A program made the translations under genes and the position numbers. From Opitutaceae bacterium (GTDB lineage Bacteria > Verrucomicrobiota > Verrucomicrobiia > Opitutales > Opitutaceae): DNA of 47,664 nucleotides. The stretch's first letter is position 1. The number at the start of each line of letters is the position of its first letter. Shown here in pieces: positions 9,463 to 16,205 of this stretch. The stretch covers positions 1 through 47,664 of the forward strand of contig JANQKV010000063.1 in assembly GCA_028280945.1 (NCBI GenBank). The letters are read 5' to 3'. The notes beneath the pieces were generated by a model. That model saw only the letters and a program-made list of their open reading frames with translations. It was not told where the DNA came from and ran no database searches.

Positions 9463-9492
9463 TTTTACAGGAGAAAACGGAGGAAAGCAGAG
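9463..9492 (+). repeat. Left arm of inverted repeat flanking the GxxExxY gene
   Basis: This 30-nt segment contains TTTACAGGAGA and AAAGCAGAG. It matches the reverse complement of 9901-9930 at 24 of 30 positions. It lies 4 nt downstream of the stop codon of the GxxExxY gene. A related solo copy is seen at about 43658-43686. Confidence 0.7.
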
Positions 9493-9496
9493 GAAC

Positions 9497-9919
9497 TCAG
9501 TCTTTGGCGCCGGGAAGGATCAATCGAGACACTCCATCGACAAGACGAGTTACATTAAAGTTGATGAGCAGCCCGAGGGGAACATCGAGGAGTTTCATGT
9601 AAGTGAGGAGCTGGGCTTTGTGAATTGGGAGGATTTTTTCCACGGACTTTGCCTCGATCAGCAGAGATTGGTCCAAGAGAACATCGAATCTCAGCGGTTC
9701 CTCCCTGATGAATCCCTTGTATTCGATTTTAACAACCTGCTGGTTCACAGCGGGAGTTTTCCTTATTTCGAATTCTCGCATCAGGCACCATTCGTAAATC
9801 TCCTCTTTGAGTCCCGGGCCACGATGGCGATGCACTTCGATAGCCGCTGCGATGGCGCCTTCGGTCATTGAGGCGGCTTTTTCATAGCGGGGATGCATGG
9901 CTCTGCTTTTCTCTGCCAT
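9497..9919 (-). CDS. GxxExxY family protein
   Basis: The 140-residue protein contains the defining motif G-L-K-E-E-I-Y near residue 36. It then has a core, RFDVLLDQSLLIEAKSVEKI, that looks like the D...(E)xK strand pair of PD-(D/E)XK nuclease-fold proteins, and ends with QLLTYMKLLDVPLGLLINFN. The nuclease relation is an inference and no activity is established that I know of. Proteins of this family occur in many copies in Verrucomicrobiota and Planctomycetota, often beside short intergenic repeats. Here the gene is bounded by inverted repeats. Its first codons (MAEKSRA) are encoded within the right-hand arm, so the gene and repeats probably move or spread as one unit. Confidence 0.9.
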   Translation of the reverse strand: MAEKSRAMHPRYEKAASMTEGAIAAAIEVHRHRGPGLKEEIYEWCLMREFEIRKTPAVNQQVVKIEYKGFIREEPLRFDVLLDQSLLIEAKSVEKILPIHKAQLLTYMKLLDVPLGLLINFNVTRLVDGVSRLILPGAKD

Positions 9920-9930
9920 CTCCTGTAAAG
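9901..9930 (-). repeat. Right arm of inverted repeat flanking the GxxExxY gene
   Basis: Partner of 9463-9492, read on the minus strand as CTTTACAGGAGATGG...AAAGCAGAG. It contains the GxxExxY start codon at 9919-9917 and the first few codons of the gene. The AGGAG within it sits about 5 nt upstream of the ATG and can serve as ribosome-binding site. Confidence 0.7.
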
Positions 9931-9988
9931 ATCAGCAGAGCACTGGAGCTTGCGGTTGGTGGGGTGGGGGGCGAGAACCAAAGGCGCT

Positions 9989-10528
9989 ATGACCATTGAC
10001 GAACGTCTGCGGAAACACCTGTCCTGCACTCCTGATATTGCGGCGGCCAATTGGGTTGCCCCGACCGCCACCGTGGTGGGTGATGTGGTGCTGGCCCCGG
10101 AATCGAGCGTGTTCTACGGAGCCGTGCTGCGCGGCGACATCGCCCGCATCCGGCTGGGCCGCGGCTCCAACATCCAGGACAACTGCATCGTGCACCTCGC
10201 TGACGATCTGGACGCCATCATCGGAGACTATGTCACGGTTGGCCACGCCGCCATCATCCATGCCTGCACGGTCGAGGACGAGTGCCTCATCGGCATGAAC
10301 GCAACGGTTCTCGACGGAGCCCACGTTGGGGCGCGAAGCCTGATCGCCGCCGGAGCAGTGGTCACACCTGGCACGGTCATTCCACCGGGATCGATGGTGG
10401 TCGGCACCCCGGGCAAGGTGGTCCGGACGTTGTCCGACGAGGCCCAGGCGGGACTCAAGGAATGGGCCACCAAATACGTCTCGGTTTCGGCCGCCTTTGC
10501 CCGCCGCGACCGTGGGGAAGAGATTTAG
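9989..10528 (+). CDS. Gamma-carbonic anhydrase-like hexapeptide-repeat protein
   Basis: The ATG at 9989 is taken because it gives the usual short N-terminus (MTIDERLRKH). The 179-residue product is a left-handed beta-helix of hexapeptide repeats, seen as runs such as TVVGDVVLAPESSVFYGAVLR. The three metal-ligand histidines of the gamma-carbonic anhydrase/YrdA/PaaY group are present: His69 (NCIVHL), His86 (VTVGH) and His91 (AIIHACTV). The fold forms trimers with metal at subunit interfaces. Carbonic anhydrase activity is possible but many members have none, so the assignment is at family level. The gene follows the GxxExxY cassette and precedes the sigma factor gene by 53 nt on the same strand. 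Confidence 0.9.
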   Translation: MTIDERLRKHLSCTPDIAAANWVAPTATVVGDVVLAPESSVFYGAVLRGDIARIRLGRGSNIQDNCIVHLADDLDAIIGDYVTVGHAAIIHACTVEDECLIGMNATVLDGAHVGARSLIAAGAVVTPGTVIPPGSMVVGTPGKVVRTLSDEAQAGLKEWATKYVSVSAAFARRDRGEEI

Positions 10529-10581
10529 TTAAACTTTTTTGTAAGGAGCATGCGGTTATCGGCCACCAATGGGGTGAACCG

Positions 10582-11112
10582 ATGAAAACCGCTGATCCGC
10601 ACGAATCCACCTTCGCCGCCTGGCTCGACGAGCACGGGGCGATCTTGCGTCAGCTCAGCCGCGTTTATGCCCCCGAACCGGCCGATACCGATGAGCTGCA
10701 GCAGGAGATGATGGTGCAACTGTGGCGCTCGGTGCCGCGGTTTGCCGGGCAGGCCAAGCCGTCGACCTGGATCTATCGGGTGTGTCTGAATACCGGACTA
10801 ACCTGGCAACGCACCAGTCGCCGCCGGGAGGCCCGGGTCGTGGCTGCCCCCGAGCCCGTCGAATCCGCCATCAGCACCGATCACGATCCTGCTGATCGTG
10901 AGGAACAGGGTGATTTGGTGGATCGCCTGATGGCAGCCGTGCGGAGCCTGCCCGCCGCCCAGCGTTCGTTGATTGTGCTCGCGCTTGACGACCTGTCCTA
11001 CCGGGAGATCGCTGAGATCACCGGTCTGACCGAAAACCACGTGGGGGTGGCGCTGAACCGCGCCCGCAAGGCCCTCGCGACCAAAATGGAGGAAATTTCC
11101 CATGAGTTTTGA
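10582..11112 (+). CDS. ECF-type RNA polymerase sigma factor
   Basis: The 176-residue protein has region 2 at about residues 20-85 (ADTDELQQEMMVQLWRSVPRF...STWIYRVCLNTGLTW) and region 4 at about 113-170. The region 4 helix-turn-helix includes LPAAQRSLIVLALDDLSYREIAEITGLTENHVGVALNRARKAL. The ATG at 10582 is the only start that gives a family-sized protein. It would direct RNA polymerase to an alternative set of promoters. The stop overlaps the start of the next gene by 11 nt, so the two are translationally coupled. That neighbour is a membrane protein and the natural candidate for a regulator of this sigma factor. Confidence 0.93.
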   Translation: MKTADPHESTFAAWLDEHGAILRQLSRVYAPEPADTDELQQEMMVQLWRSVPRFAGQAKPSTWIYRVCLNTGLTWQRTSRRREARVVAAPEPVESAISTDHDPADREEQGDLVDRLMAAVRSLPAAQRSLIVLALDDLSYREIAEITGLTENHVGVALNRARKALATKMEEISHEF

Positions 11113-11731
11113 TGAACTGCAGCTTGTCTGGCAGCAGCAACGCGCTGCCCAAACCCGGACCGTGTTTGATCCCGCTGTCTTGCGCGACGTCCGCGCCCAG
11201 AGCCGGGCATTCACGCGGGCCATTTTCTGGCGCGACGTGCGCGAAGTGTTGGCCAGCTTTCTAGTGGCCGGAGTATTCGGCAACGTTGCCTGGCAGGCCC
11301 ACCGCGAAGGTGCGGTCTCGTGGCCGGCGTGGTGGGCCGCCGCCTTGGGGCTTGGAGTCGGACTATGCTTCTTGGTCGACCGCTGGATTATGCGCCGGCG
11401 GGCCGCCCCGCAGGGGGACAACTTGCGGACGGAGCTCAGGCGGGCCATTGGCGAAGTGCAGCACCAGATCTGGTTGTTGCGCAATGTCGCCTGGTGGTAT
11501 CTCGCGCCGCTGGCCTTGAGCACTATTCTACTTGCCGTCCAGATCACCTTTTTTGGTCCCGTGGATGCTCCCCTTTGGTCGAAGGTTCTGGTTTGGGTTA
11601 TCATCCTCGGCACCACCGGTTGGCTGGACAAGTGGATCTGGCAACTCAACGAAAACGCCGTCCGTAACGACCTGGAACCGCGCCTCCAAAAACTGCAGTC
11701 CCAGCTGCGTGAATTCGATACCGTAGCCTGA
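11102..11731 (+). CDS. Membrane protein coupled to ECF sigma factor, candidate anti-sigma factor
   Basis: The 209-residue protein starts inside the sigma-factor gene (11-nt overlap). About 40 cytoplasmic residues at the N-terminus (SFDELQLVWQQQRAAQTRTV...) precede hydrophobic segments near residues 48-64, 72-92, 125-150 and 157-176. A coiled-coil-like C-terminus (EPRLQKLQSQLREFDTV) follows. I recognise no anti-sigma zinc motif (HxxxCxxC is absent). The overlap with the sigma factor and the soluble N-terminal piece suggest it senses an envelope signal and holds the sigma factor, but this is inference from gene order. It may instead be a simple membrane accessory. Confidence 0.75.
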   Translation: MSFDELQLVWQQQRAAQTRTVFDPAVLRDVRAQSRAFTRAIFWRDVREVLASFLVAGVFGNVAWQAHREGAVSWPAWWAAALGLGVGLCFLVDRWIMRRRAAPQGDNLRTELRRAIGEVQHQIWLLRNVAWWYLAPLALSTILLAVQITFFGPVDAPLWSKVLVWVIILGTTGWLDKWIWQLNENAVRNDLEPRLQKLQSQLREFDTVA

Positions 11732-11755
11732 GCTGACCACTCATTTTTTGCTCTG

Positions 11756-13387
11756 ATGAACTTTCCGGTGATGAAAACAAAACTCTCAATCTGCCTCGGC
11801 TTGCTGGCCTCCGCTCTCAATCTCAACGCAGCCAACACTGGTTTGCAGGCCCAGCTCGAAGACTGGGCGGGTGAACGGCCGGGCGCCATTGTTGCCGTGA
11901 CCGTCGATGAAACCGGAACTCACTTCTACACCGCAGGCACGTGGAGTGAAGCCGAGCCCGACCGCGCGATCACGGATCAAACGGCCTTCGAGATTGGTTC
12001 CATCTCGAAAGTGCTGACGGCCTGGCTTGCCGCGGAAGCCCTCGCAGACAGCGGCTTGAGTTGGACTGATGCGATTCCCGAGTCGAACGAGGCGAACCCC
12101 CTCACGTTTCATCAACTGGCGACCCATACCTCCGGCTTGCCCAGTCTGCCCGGCAATTTTCCCGAGCGTGGTCTGGAGAACCCTTACCGCTGGATCGGTT
12201 CCGATGCGGTGTGGACCGCGTTGGAGGTCGAGCTGGCCTCCCGCTCCGAGGAAGCCGTTGGCTCGTGGTCGTATTCAAATTTCGGATTCGCCGTGCTCGG
12301 CCAATCCGCGGCGAAATTGCTGCAGACGGATTATGAACGCGCCCTCGATGCGCGGGTGCTTGAACCGCTCGGTCTGAGCGATACGTGGATGTCGGGTGGT
12401 GCCGATGAACATGGACTGGATCAACTTACGCCGGGTCACAACTCCGCGGGAGTCGCATCGCGCTGGGAGTTTGATGGATATGCGCCTGCCGGGGCCTGGG
12501 TCAGCACGGCGGCGGACATGGCAGGTTGGCTTGAGGTCATGCTTTCCGCCGGAAGCGCGGATTTGCCTACCTCCTGGGCTGAGACCTGGTCGGAACAGGC
12601 TGAGACGGGTGGACCGGATCGCATGGGTTATGGTTGGATGATTCGCGAAGTTGGTGGGGCTGATGTGCATTGGCACGGGGGCGGCACAGGGGGGTATCGT
12701 TCGTTCGTGGGAGTGCAGCGGGAGACCGGTCGCGGAATCGTCGTCATGGGGGCGCGCGACGAGGATGTGGCGGTGCTCGGTTTGGGATGGTTGCAGGGGC
12801 TTTACACCGACACGGATGAGCAGATGGCCGAATGGACCGCGGCTGACTATGTGGGCGACTATCCCTTGGCGCCGGAGTTTGTGCTGGCGGTTTTTGAAGA
12901 GGCCGGGGAATTAAAAATTCAAGCGACGGGACAGCCCAGTTTTCCGCTGCACGCGGTGGGGCCAGACCGTTTTGATTTGGTCGGCGTCCCGGCGACGGTG
13001 AGCTTCACTCGGGAGGATTCGGGCGAGGTCACTGGTTTGACCCTGCATCAGGGTGGCCGCGACATGCCGGCCGAGCGTCATGTGGCGGGGAGCCGGCAAA
13101 TAGCCCGTCCGGGGATCATCCTGTCGGAAGCGGAGTTGGAAGGACTGGTGGGACGTTACCAGCTCGGCCCCCGGTTCATCATCGCGATCACGCGCAGCGG
13201 CGACCAGTTGTTCGCCCAAGCCACCGGGCAGGGGAACTTCCCGATTTATGCCGAAGCGTCCGATGCGTTCTTCTACGAAGTGGTGGAGGCACGTATCACG
13301 TTCCAGCGCGATGACGAAGGCAACGTCACCGCCCTCACCCTGCACCAAGGCGGCCGTGACATGCCGGCCCGGAGGATGACGGAGTAA
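11756..13387 (+). CDS. Secreted serine hydrolase (class C beta-lactamase fold) with C-terminal tandem repeats
   Basis: The 543-residue protein has a signal peptide (MKTKLSICLGLLASALNLNA; the second ATG at 11771 is also possible). The serine hydrolase triad is complete: Ser82-x-x-Lys85 in GSISK, Tyr173-Ser-Asn175 in WSYSNFG, and His307-Gly-Gly in VHWHGGGTGG. This is the AmpC/D-aminopeptidase/esterase-type fold that acts on peptidoglycan peptides, esters or beta-lactams. Two tandem beta-rich repeats follow, at about residues 366-440 and 465-539. Each ends in LTLHQGGRDMPA and resembles the domain often attached to such hydrolases (DUF3471-like). Resistance activity should not be assumed. The gene starts 24 nt after the sigma-factor partner gene. 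Confidence 0.88.
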   Translation: MNFPVMKTKLSICLGLLASALNLNAANTGLQAQLEDWAGERPGAIVAVTVDETGTHFYTAGTWSEAEPDRAITDQTAFEIGSISKVLTAWLAAEALADSGLSWTDAIPESNEANPLTFHQLATHTSGLPSLPGNFPERGLENPYRWIGSDAVWTALEVELASRSEEAVGSWSYSNFGFAVLGQSAAKLLQTDYERALDARVLEPLGLSDTWMSGGADEHGLDQLTPGHNSAGVASRWEFDGYAPAGAWVSTAADMAGWLEVMLSAGSADLPTSWAETWSEQAETGGPDRMGYGWMIREVGGADVHWHGGGTGGYRSFVGVQRETGRGIVVMGARDEDVAVLGLGWLQGLYTDTDEQMAEWTAADYVGDYPLAPEFVLAVFEEAGELKIQATGQPSFPLHAVGPDRFDLVGVPATVSFTREDSGEVTGLTLHQGGRDMPAERHVAGSRQIARPGIILSEAELEGLVGRYQLGPRFIIAITRSGDQLFAQATGQGNFPIYAEASDAFFYEVVEARITFQRDDEGNVTALTLHQGGRDMPARRMTE

Positions 13388-13420
13388 TCCCCTACATACA
13401 CTGATCAGTTTCGGGCTTCT

Positions 13421-13560
13421 ACAGAAGGCAACTAAGGTAACGAAGACTCACCCGACTCGGTCTTTGTTATCTTTGTTTCCTTTTGTAAGAAATCTGCTGC
13501 ATAGAGGTGGCTCTGTGCCCTCCGTGATTCCCTCGGTGTGCTCAGTGTAAAGAGTCGTTG
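13421..13560. repeat. Intergenic imperfect hairpin followed by 'GTGGCTC' repeat debris
   Basis: The 247-nt gap between the hydrolase and ald holds no gene. An imperfect inverted repeat pairs 13421-13447 with 13460-13486, matching at 22 of 27 positions. Four of the five mismatches would be G-U pairs in RNA, so a transcript of the plus strand could fold. At 13491-13560 a degenerate stretch with GTGGCTCTGTGCCCTCCGTG is related to a stretch at 16084-16147. Repeats of this look are scattered in Verrucomicrobiota intergenic DNA. Confidence 0.55.
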
Positions 13561-13634
13561 GACTGGCTTTGACCATCGTTGCGTTCCCCATCGCCTGAGC
13601 TTGATCCTTTCCCTGTTTAGGCCAGTTTCGTCGC

Positions 13635-14723
13635 ATGATAATTGGCGTCCCCACTGAGATCAAAGATGGTGAAACGCGGGTCGCGATGACCCCCAATTTG
13701 TGCCACCGTTGCGTTAAACTCGGCGCAACGGTTTTGGTGCAAAAAGGTGCGGGTTCCCGGGCGGGGTTTTTGGATACGGAATACCGCCGGGCCGGTGCGA
13801 AGATCGTCAACCGTGCGGACAAAGCCTGGGGTGACGCCAACCTGGTGGTGAAGGTCAAGGAACCGCAGTCCAGCGAGTTCAAGTATTTCCGACCCGACCT
13901 CACGTTGTTCACCTACCTGCATCTCGCCGCCGTGCCAAAACTGGCCGCGGCGCTGGTCGAAAAACAGGTGCTGGCGATTGCTTATGAATCGGTGGAAAGC
14001 CGGGACGGCTACCTGCCGTTGCTGAAACCCATGTCTCACATCGCCGGGCGGCTCTCGATTCAAACCGGGGCCTACCTGTTGCAGACCCAGAATGGTGGTT
14101 CCGGGGTTTTGCTCGGCGGTATTCCCGGGACGATGCCGGGTCGGGTGGCGATTGTGGGTGCGGGTAATTCCGGCGCCCACGCATGCCGGATGGCGATGGG
14201 CATGGGCGCACGGGTGGCGATTCTCGATCTCGATGCCAGCAAGCTGGAGATGATCGACGACGAATACCGCGGTGGGGTGGTGACCCTGATGGCCAACCCC
14301 GGCAACATTGAGATGGCGGTGCAGGACTGCGACCTGTTGATCGGTGCCGTGCTGGTGCCCAATGCCAAGGCCCCCACCGTGGTGACCTCGGCCATGGTGA
14401 AGGCCATGCGTCCAGGCAGCGTAATCGTCGACATTGCCATCGACCAGGGTGGTTGCGTGGCGACCATCGAACCGACCAGCCACCGGAATCCAACTTATCT
14501 GAAACACGGTGTCTTGCATTATGCGGTGCCAAACATGCCGGCGTTGGTCGGTCGCACTTCAACGCTTGGCCTCACCCAGGCTACTGAACCCTACCTCGTG
14601 CACATGGTCTCGCGCGGGATCGAGCTTGCGCTCCAGGAACACGATGGCCTCGCCAAGGGAATCAACACTCGGGCTGGTGAAGTGGTGAACGCCCAAGTGG
14701 CGAAAGCGTTGGGCTATCGCTGA
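13635..14723 (+). CDS. ald: Alanine dehydrogenase
   Basis: The 362-residue protein has the family's length and all its key residues at the numbering of known enzymes: Arg15 (GETRVAMTP), Lys75 (VKVKEPQ), His96 (LHLAAV) and Asp270 (DIAIDQGG). The NAD-binding loop is VGAGNSGAHA at 174-183. It catalyses L-alanine + NAD+ + H2O <-> pyruvate + NH4+ + NADH in the cytoplasm. The ATG at 13635 gives the usual MIIGVPTEIK start. It is a single-gene unit: the next reading frame downstream on this strand is a decayed PAS gene, and the next real gene faces the other way. Confidence 0.96.
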   Translation: MIIGVPTEIKDGETRVAMTPNLCHRCVKLGATVLVQKGAGSRAGFLDTEYRRAGAKIVNRADKAWGDANLVVKVKEPQSSEFKYFRPDLTLFTYLHLAAVPKLAAALVEKQVLAIAYESVESRDGYLPLLKPMSHIAGRLSIQTGAYLLQTQNGGSGVLLGGIPGTMPGRVAIVGAGNSGAHACRMAMGMGARVAILDLDASKLEMIDDEYRGGVVTLMANPGNIEMAVQDCDLLIGAVLVPNAKAPTVVTSAMVKAMRPGSVIVDIAIDQGGCVATIEPTSHRNPTYLKHGVLHYAVPNMPALVGRTSTLGLTQATEPYLVHMVSRGIELALQEHDGLAKGINTRAGEVVNAQVAKALGYR

Positions 14724-14730
14724 TCATATC

Positions 14731-15058
14731 ATGACCCCTTGGCGGATACCACAGCATGACTTGGTCGGCTGGATCAAAAGCCGCTCAAGTGAATTGTGGG
14801 CCGTGGTTATGGATGCGGTTGATGACATGATCTTTGTGAAGAGCCCAGAAGGCACGTTCGTTTACAATAATGCCTCCCATTTGGCGTTTTTGGGCCGCTC
14901 CCGCGAGGCCGTGACCAACTGCAGCTTTCAGTTCGGAGGAAGTCGAGGGGCTCTTCGCTTACGACACGTGGTCGCTCTTCCGTGCGGGCAGTGAGCGGAA
15001 GCGATTGGCAGTGGGGCGGACTTCCGCCACCGCGTCGACAAAAAACCCCGGTTTCTGA
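14731..15058 (+). pseudogene. Frameshifted PAS-domain relic
   Basis: The first frame reads MDAVDDMIFVKSPEGTFVYNN...LGRSREAV, the beginning of a PAS sensor domain. About 195 nt in, PAS-like sequence jumps by +1 to another frame, SSEEVEGLFAYDTWSLFRAGS, which is a plausible continuation. The second frame ends at 15056-15058, inside the cyclophilin terminator. No kinase, GGDEF or other output domain follows. This is therefore what remains of a sensor gene after a frameshift and loss of its 3' part. It begins 7 nt after ald. The frameshift could in principle be a sequencing error, but the missing output domain could not. Confidence 0.65.
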
Positions 15059-15065
15059 ACCGGGG
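15040..15065 (-). terminator. Rho-independent terminator of the cyclophilin gene
   Basis: On the minus strand an 8-bp perfect stem CCCCGGTT/AACCGGGG (15065-15058 with 15053-15046, 4-nt loop) is followed directly by six T residues. It lies 66 nt past the stop of the minus-strand peptidyl-prolyl isomerase gene, in the right orientation to end its transcript. Confidence 0.85.
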
Positions 15066-15087
15066 CCGGAGGCGGCGACCCAGAGTA

Positions 15088-15110
15088 AGTGTCACTTAAT
15101 AAGTGACACT
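15088..15110. repeat. Perfect short palindrome AGTGTCACTT-AAT-AAGTGACACT
   Basis: A perfect 10-bp inverted repeat with a 3-nt centre lies between the cyclophilin stop codon and its terminator. It could be a protein-binding operator or an extra hairpin in the cyclophilin 3' untranslated region. It has no T-tract of its own. Confidence 0.6.
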
Positions 15111-15130
15111 CTTTCGGGGGATGGAAGTCG

Positions 15131-15649
15131 TCAGGTGGTTTGGATGGAGATGCGGGTGACCTCGATGCGGTCGATCGGGGTGCTGTTTTCACCTCCACCG
15201 CCGGCTTTGGTCGGGACGGTGGCGATTTGTTCGAGCACGTCGTCGCCGGCGGTGAGTTCACCAAAGGCGGTGTATTGGCGGTCGAGGAAACGCGCGTCGC
15301 CGTGGCAAATAAAGAACTGGCAGCCGGCGCTGTTGGGGTCGGCGGCGCGGGCCATCGAGATCACTCCGCGCACATGAGGCTTGGTATTAAACTCGGCATC
15401 GAGCTTGTAACCGGGGTCGCCGGTGCCCGGCATGCCGCGAGCGCCTTCCTTGGTATTGGGGCAGCCGCCTTGGATCATGAAACCCTTGATGATGCGGTGA
15501 AAGGCAGTGCCATTGTAGAAGCCGTCATTGGCCAGCTTCTTGAAGTTTTCGACGGTCTTCGGCGCGACGTCCGGCCAGAAGGCAATGGTCATGTCGCCAT
15601 AATTGGTGGAGATTACAGCGACTTCGGATGAGGAGTTTTCGTTGCTCAT
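15131..15649 (-). CDS. Cyclophilin-type peptidyl-prolyl cis-trans isomerase
   Basis: The 172-residue protein has the cyclophilin core: NFKKLANDGFYNGTAFHRIIKGFMIQGG, GVISMARAADPNSAGCQFFIC and YTAFGELTAGDDVLEQI. The active-site Arg (FHRI), Phe and Gln (FMIQGG) and the SAGCQFFI strand are present. It accelerates proline isomerisation during protein folding. There is no signal peptide, so it is cytoplasmic like PpiB. The Gly-rich loop GGGGENSTP near residue 155 is a small local peculiarity. The gene is alone on the minus strand and has its own terminator at 15040-15065. Confidence 0.95.
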   Translation of the reverse strand: MSNENSSSEVAVISTNYGDMTIAFWPDVAPKTVENFKKLANDGFYNGTAFHRIIKGFMIQGGCPNTKEGARGMPGTGDPGYKLDAEFNTKPHVRGVISMARAADPNSAGCQFFICHGDARFLDRQYTAFGELTAGDDVLEQIATVPTKAGGGGENSTPIDRIEVTRISIQTT

Positions 15650-16205
15650 AAAGGGTCAAACATCGCGAGCCGGAGGAGGGACGGTCAAGCGTGATTCCCC
15701 GTGGCCGCGGGATCATTCTCATGCTCTCACTCATTCTCGATCCATTGAGGATGACACCTTAACGCCGTTTTGTTTCCCAGAAGGCAACGAAGAGGAGGAA
15801 GGCCACTCTGTTGTTGTGGCTTACCGTAGGAAGCAGAGAAAAACAGAGAAGCTGATGCGTGTCAGTGCGCCCTGCTCGACGCTCCGTTGTCTCGGTGTGA
15901 TCCAGCAAGCTGACGGGGACGTCGAAGGCGTCTGAACTTTGTTTTCTTCGCGTCTCTCCCCGAGGCGGACAAGCTTTCGAGAAACTTGAACCTCAAATCC
16001 CATTCGTTGTCGGGCGTAAAGCCCGACCCACAAGTAAGTTGCTTCCCCGATGTGGATCGGGCTTTACGCCCGACAGTCTGCGCTTCTGTAAAAAACCAGC
16101 AGAGGAGTGGCTCAGTGGGCTCCGTGAAAAACTCAGTGATCTCTGGGTAACCTCCCAGATTGAATTGGGTTTGGATCACGGCATGGACCGTGCTTCCGTT
16201 GCGCC
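15650..16205. other. Gene-free region with repeat debris
   Basis: The first part holds the cyclophilin promoter region. From about 15777 there is degenerate repeat sequence (GAAGGCAACGAAGAGGAGGAA, AAGCAGAGAAAAACAGAGAAG), then the palindrome at 16008-16075. At 16084-16147 another repeat (GTGGCTCAGTGGGCTCCGTG) resembles the one at 13491-13560. No credible coding frame was found. Confidence 0.6.
16008..16075. repeat. Large palindromic repeat element, copy 2
   Basis: Arms of 25 nt (16008-16032 and 16051-16075) match with one mismatch and have the same CGGGCGTAAAGCCCGA core as the element at 6667-6728. The 18-nt centre differs in sequence from copy 1 but has the same length. Conserved arms with an unrelated loop of fixed length point to a REP-like unit. 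Confidence 0.85.

Noticed and set aside
11756-13387. Calling the serine hydrolase a beta-lactamase resistance gene
   Set aside because: The SxxK/YxN/HxG fold is shared by esterases and peptidases, and the C-terminal repeats are unlike AmpC enzymes; no evidence supports resistance.
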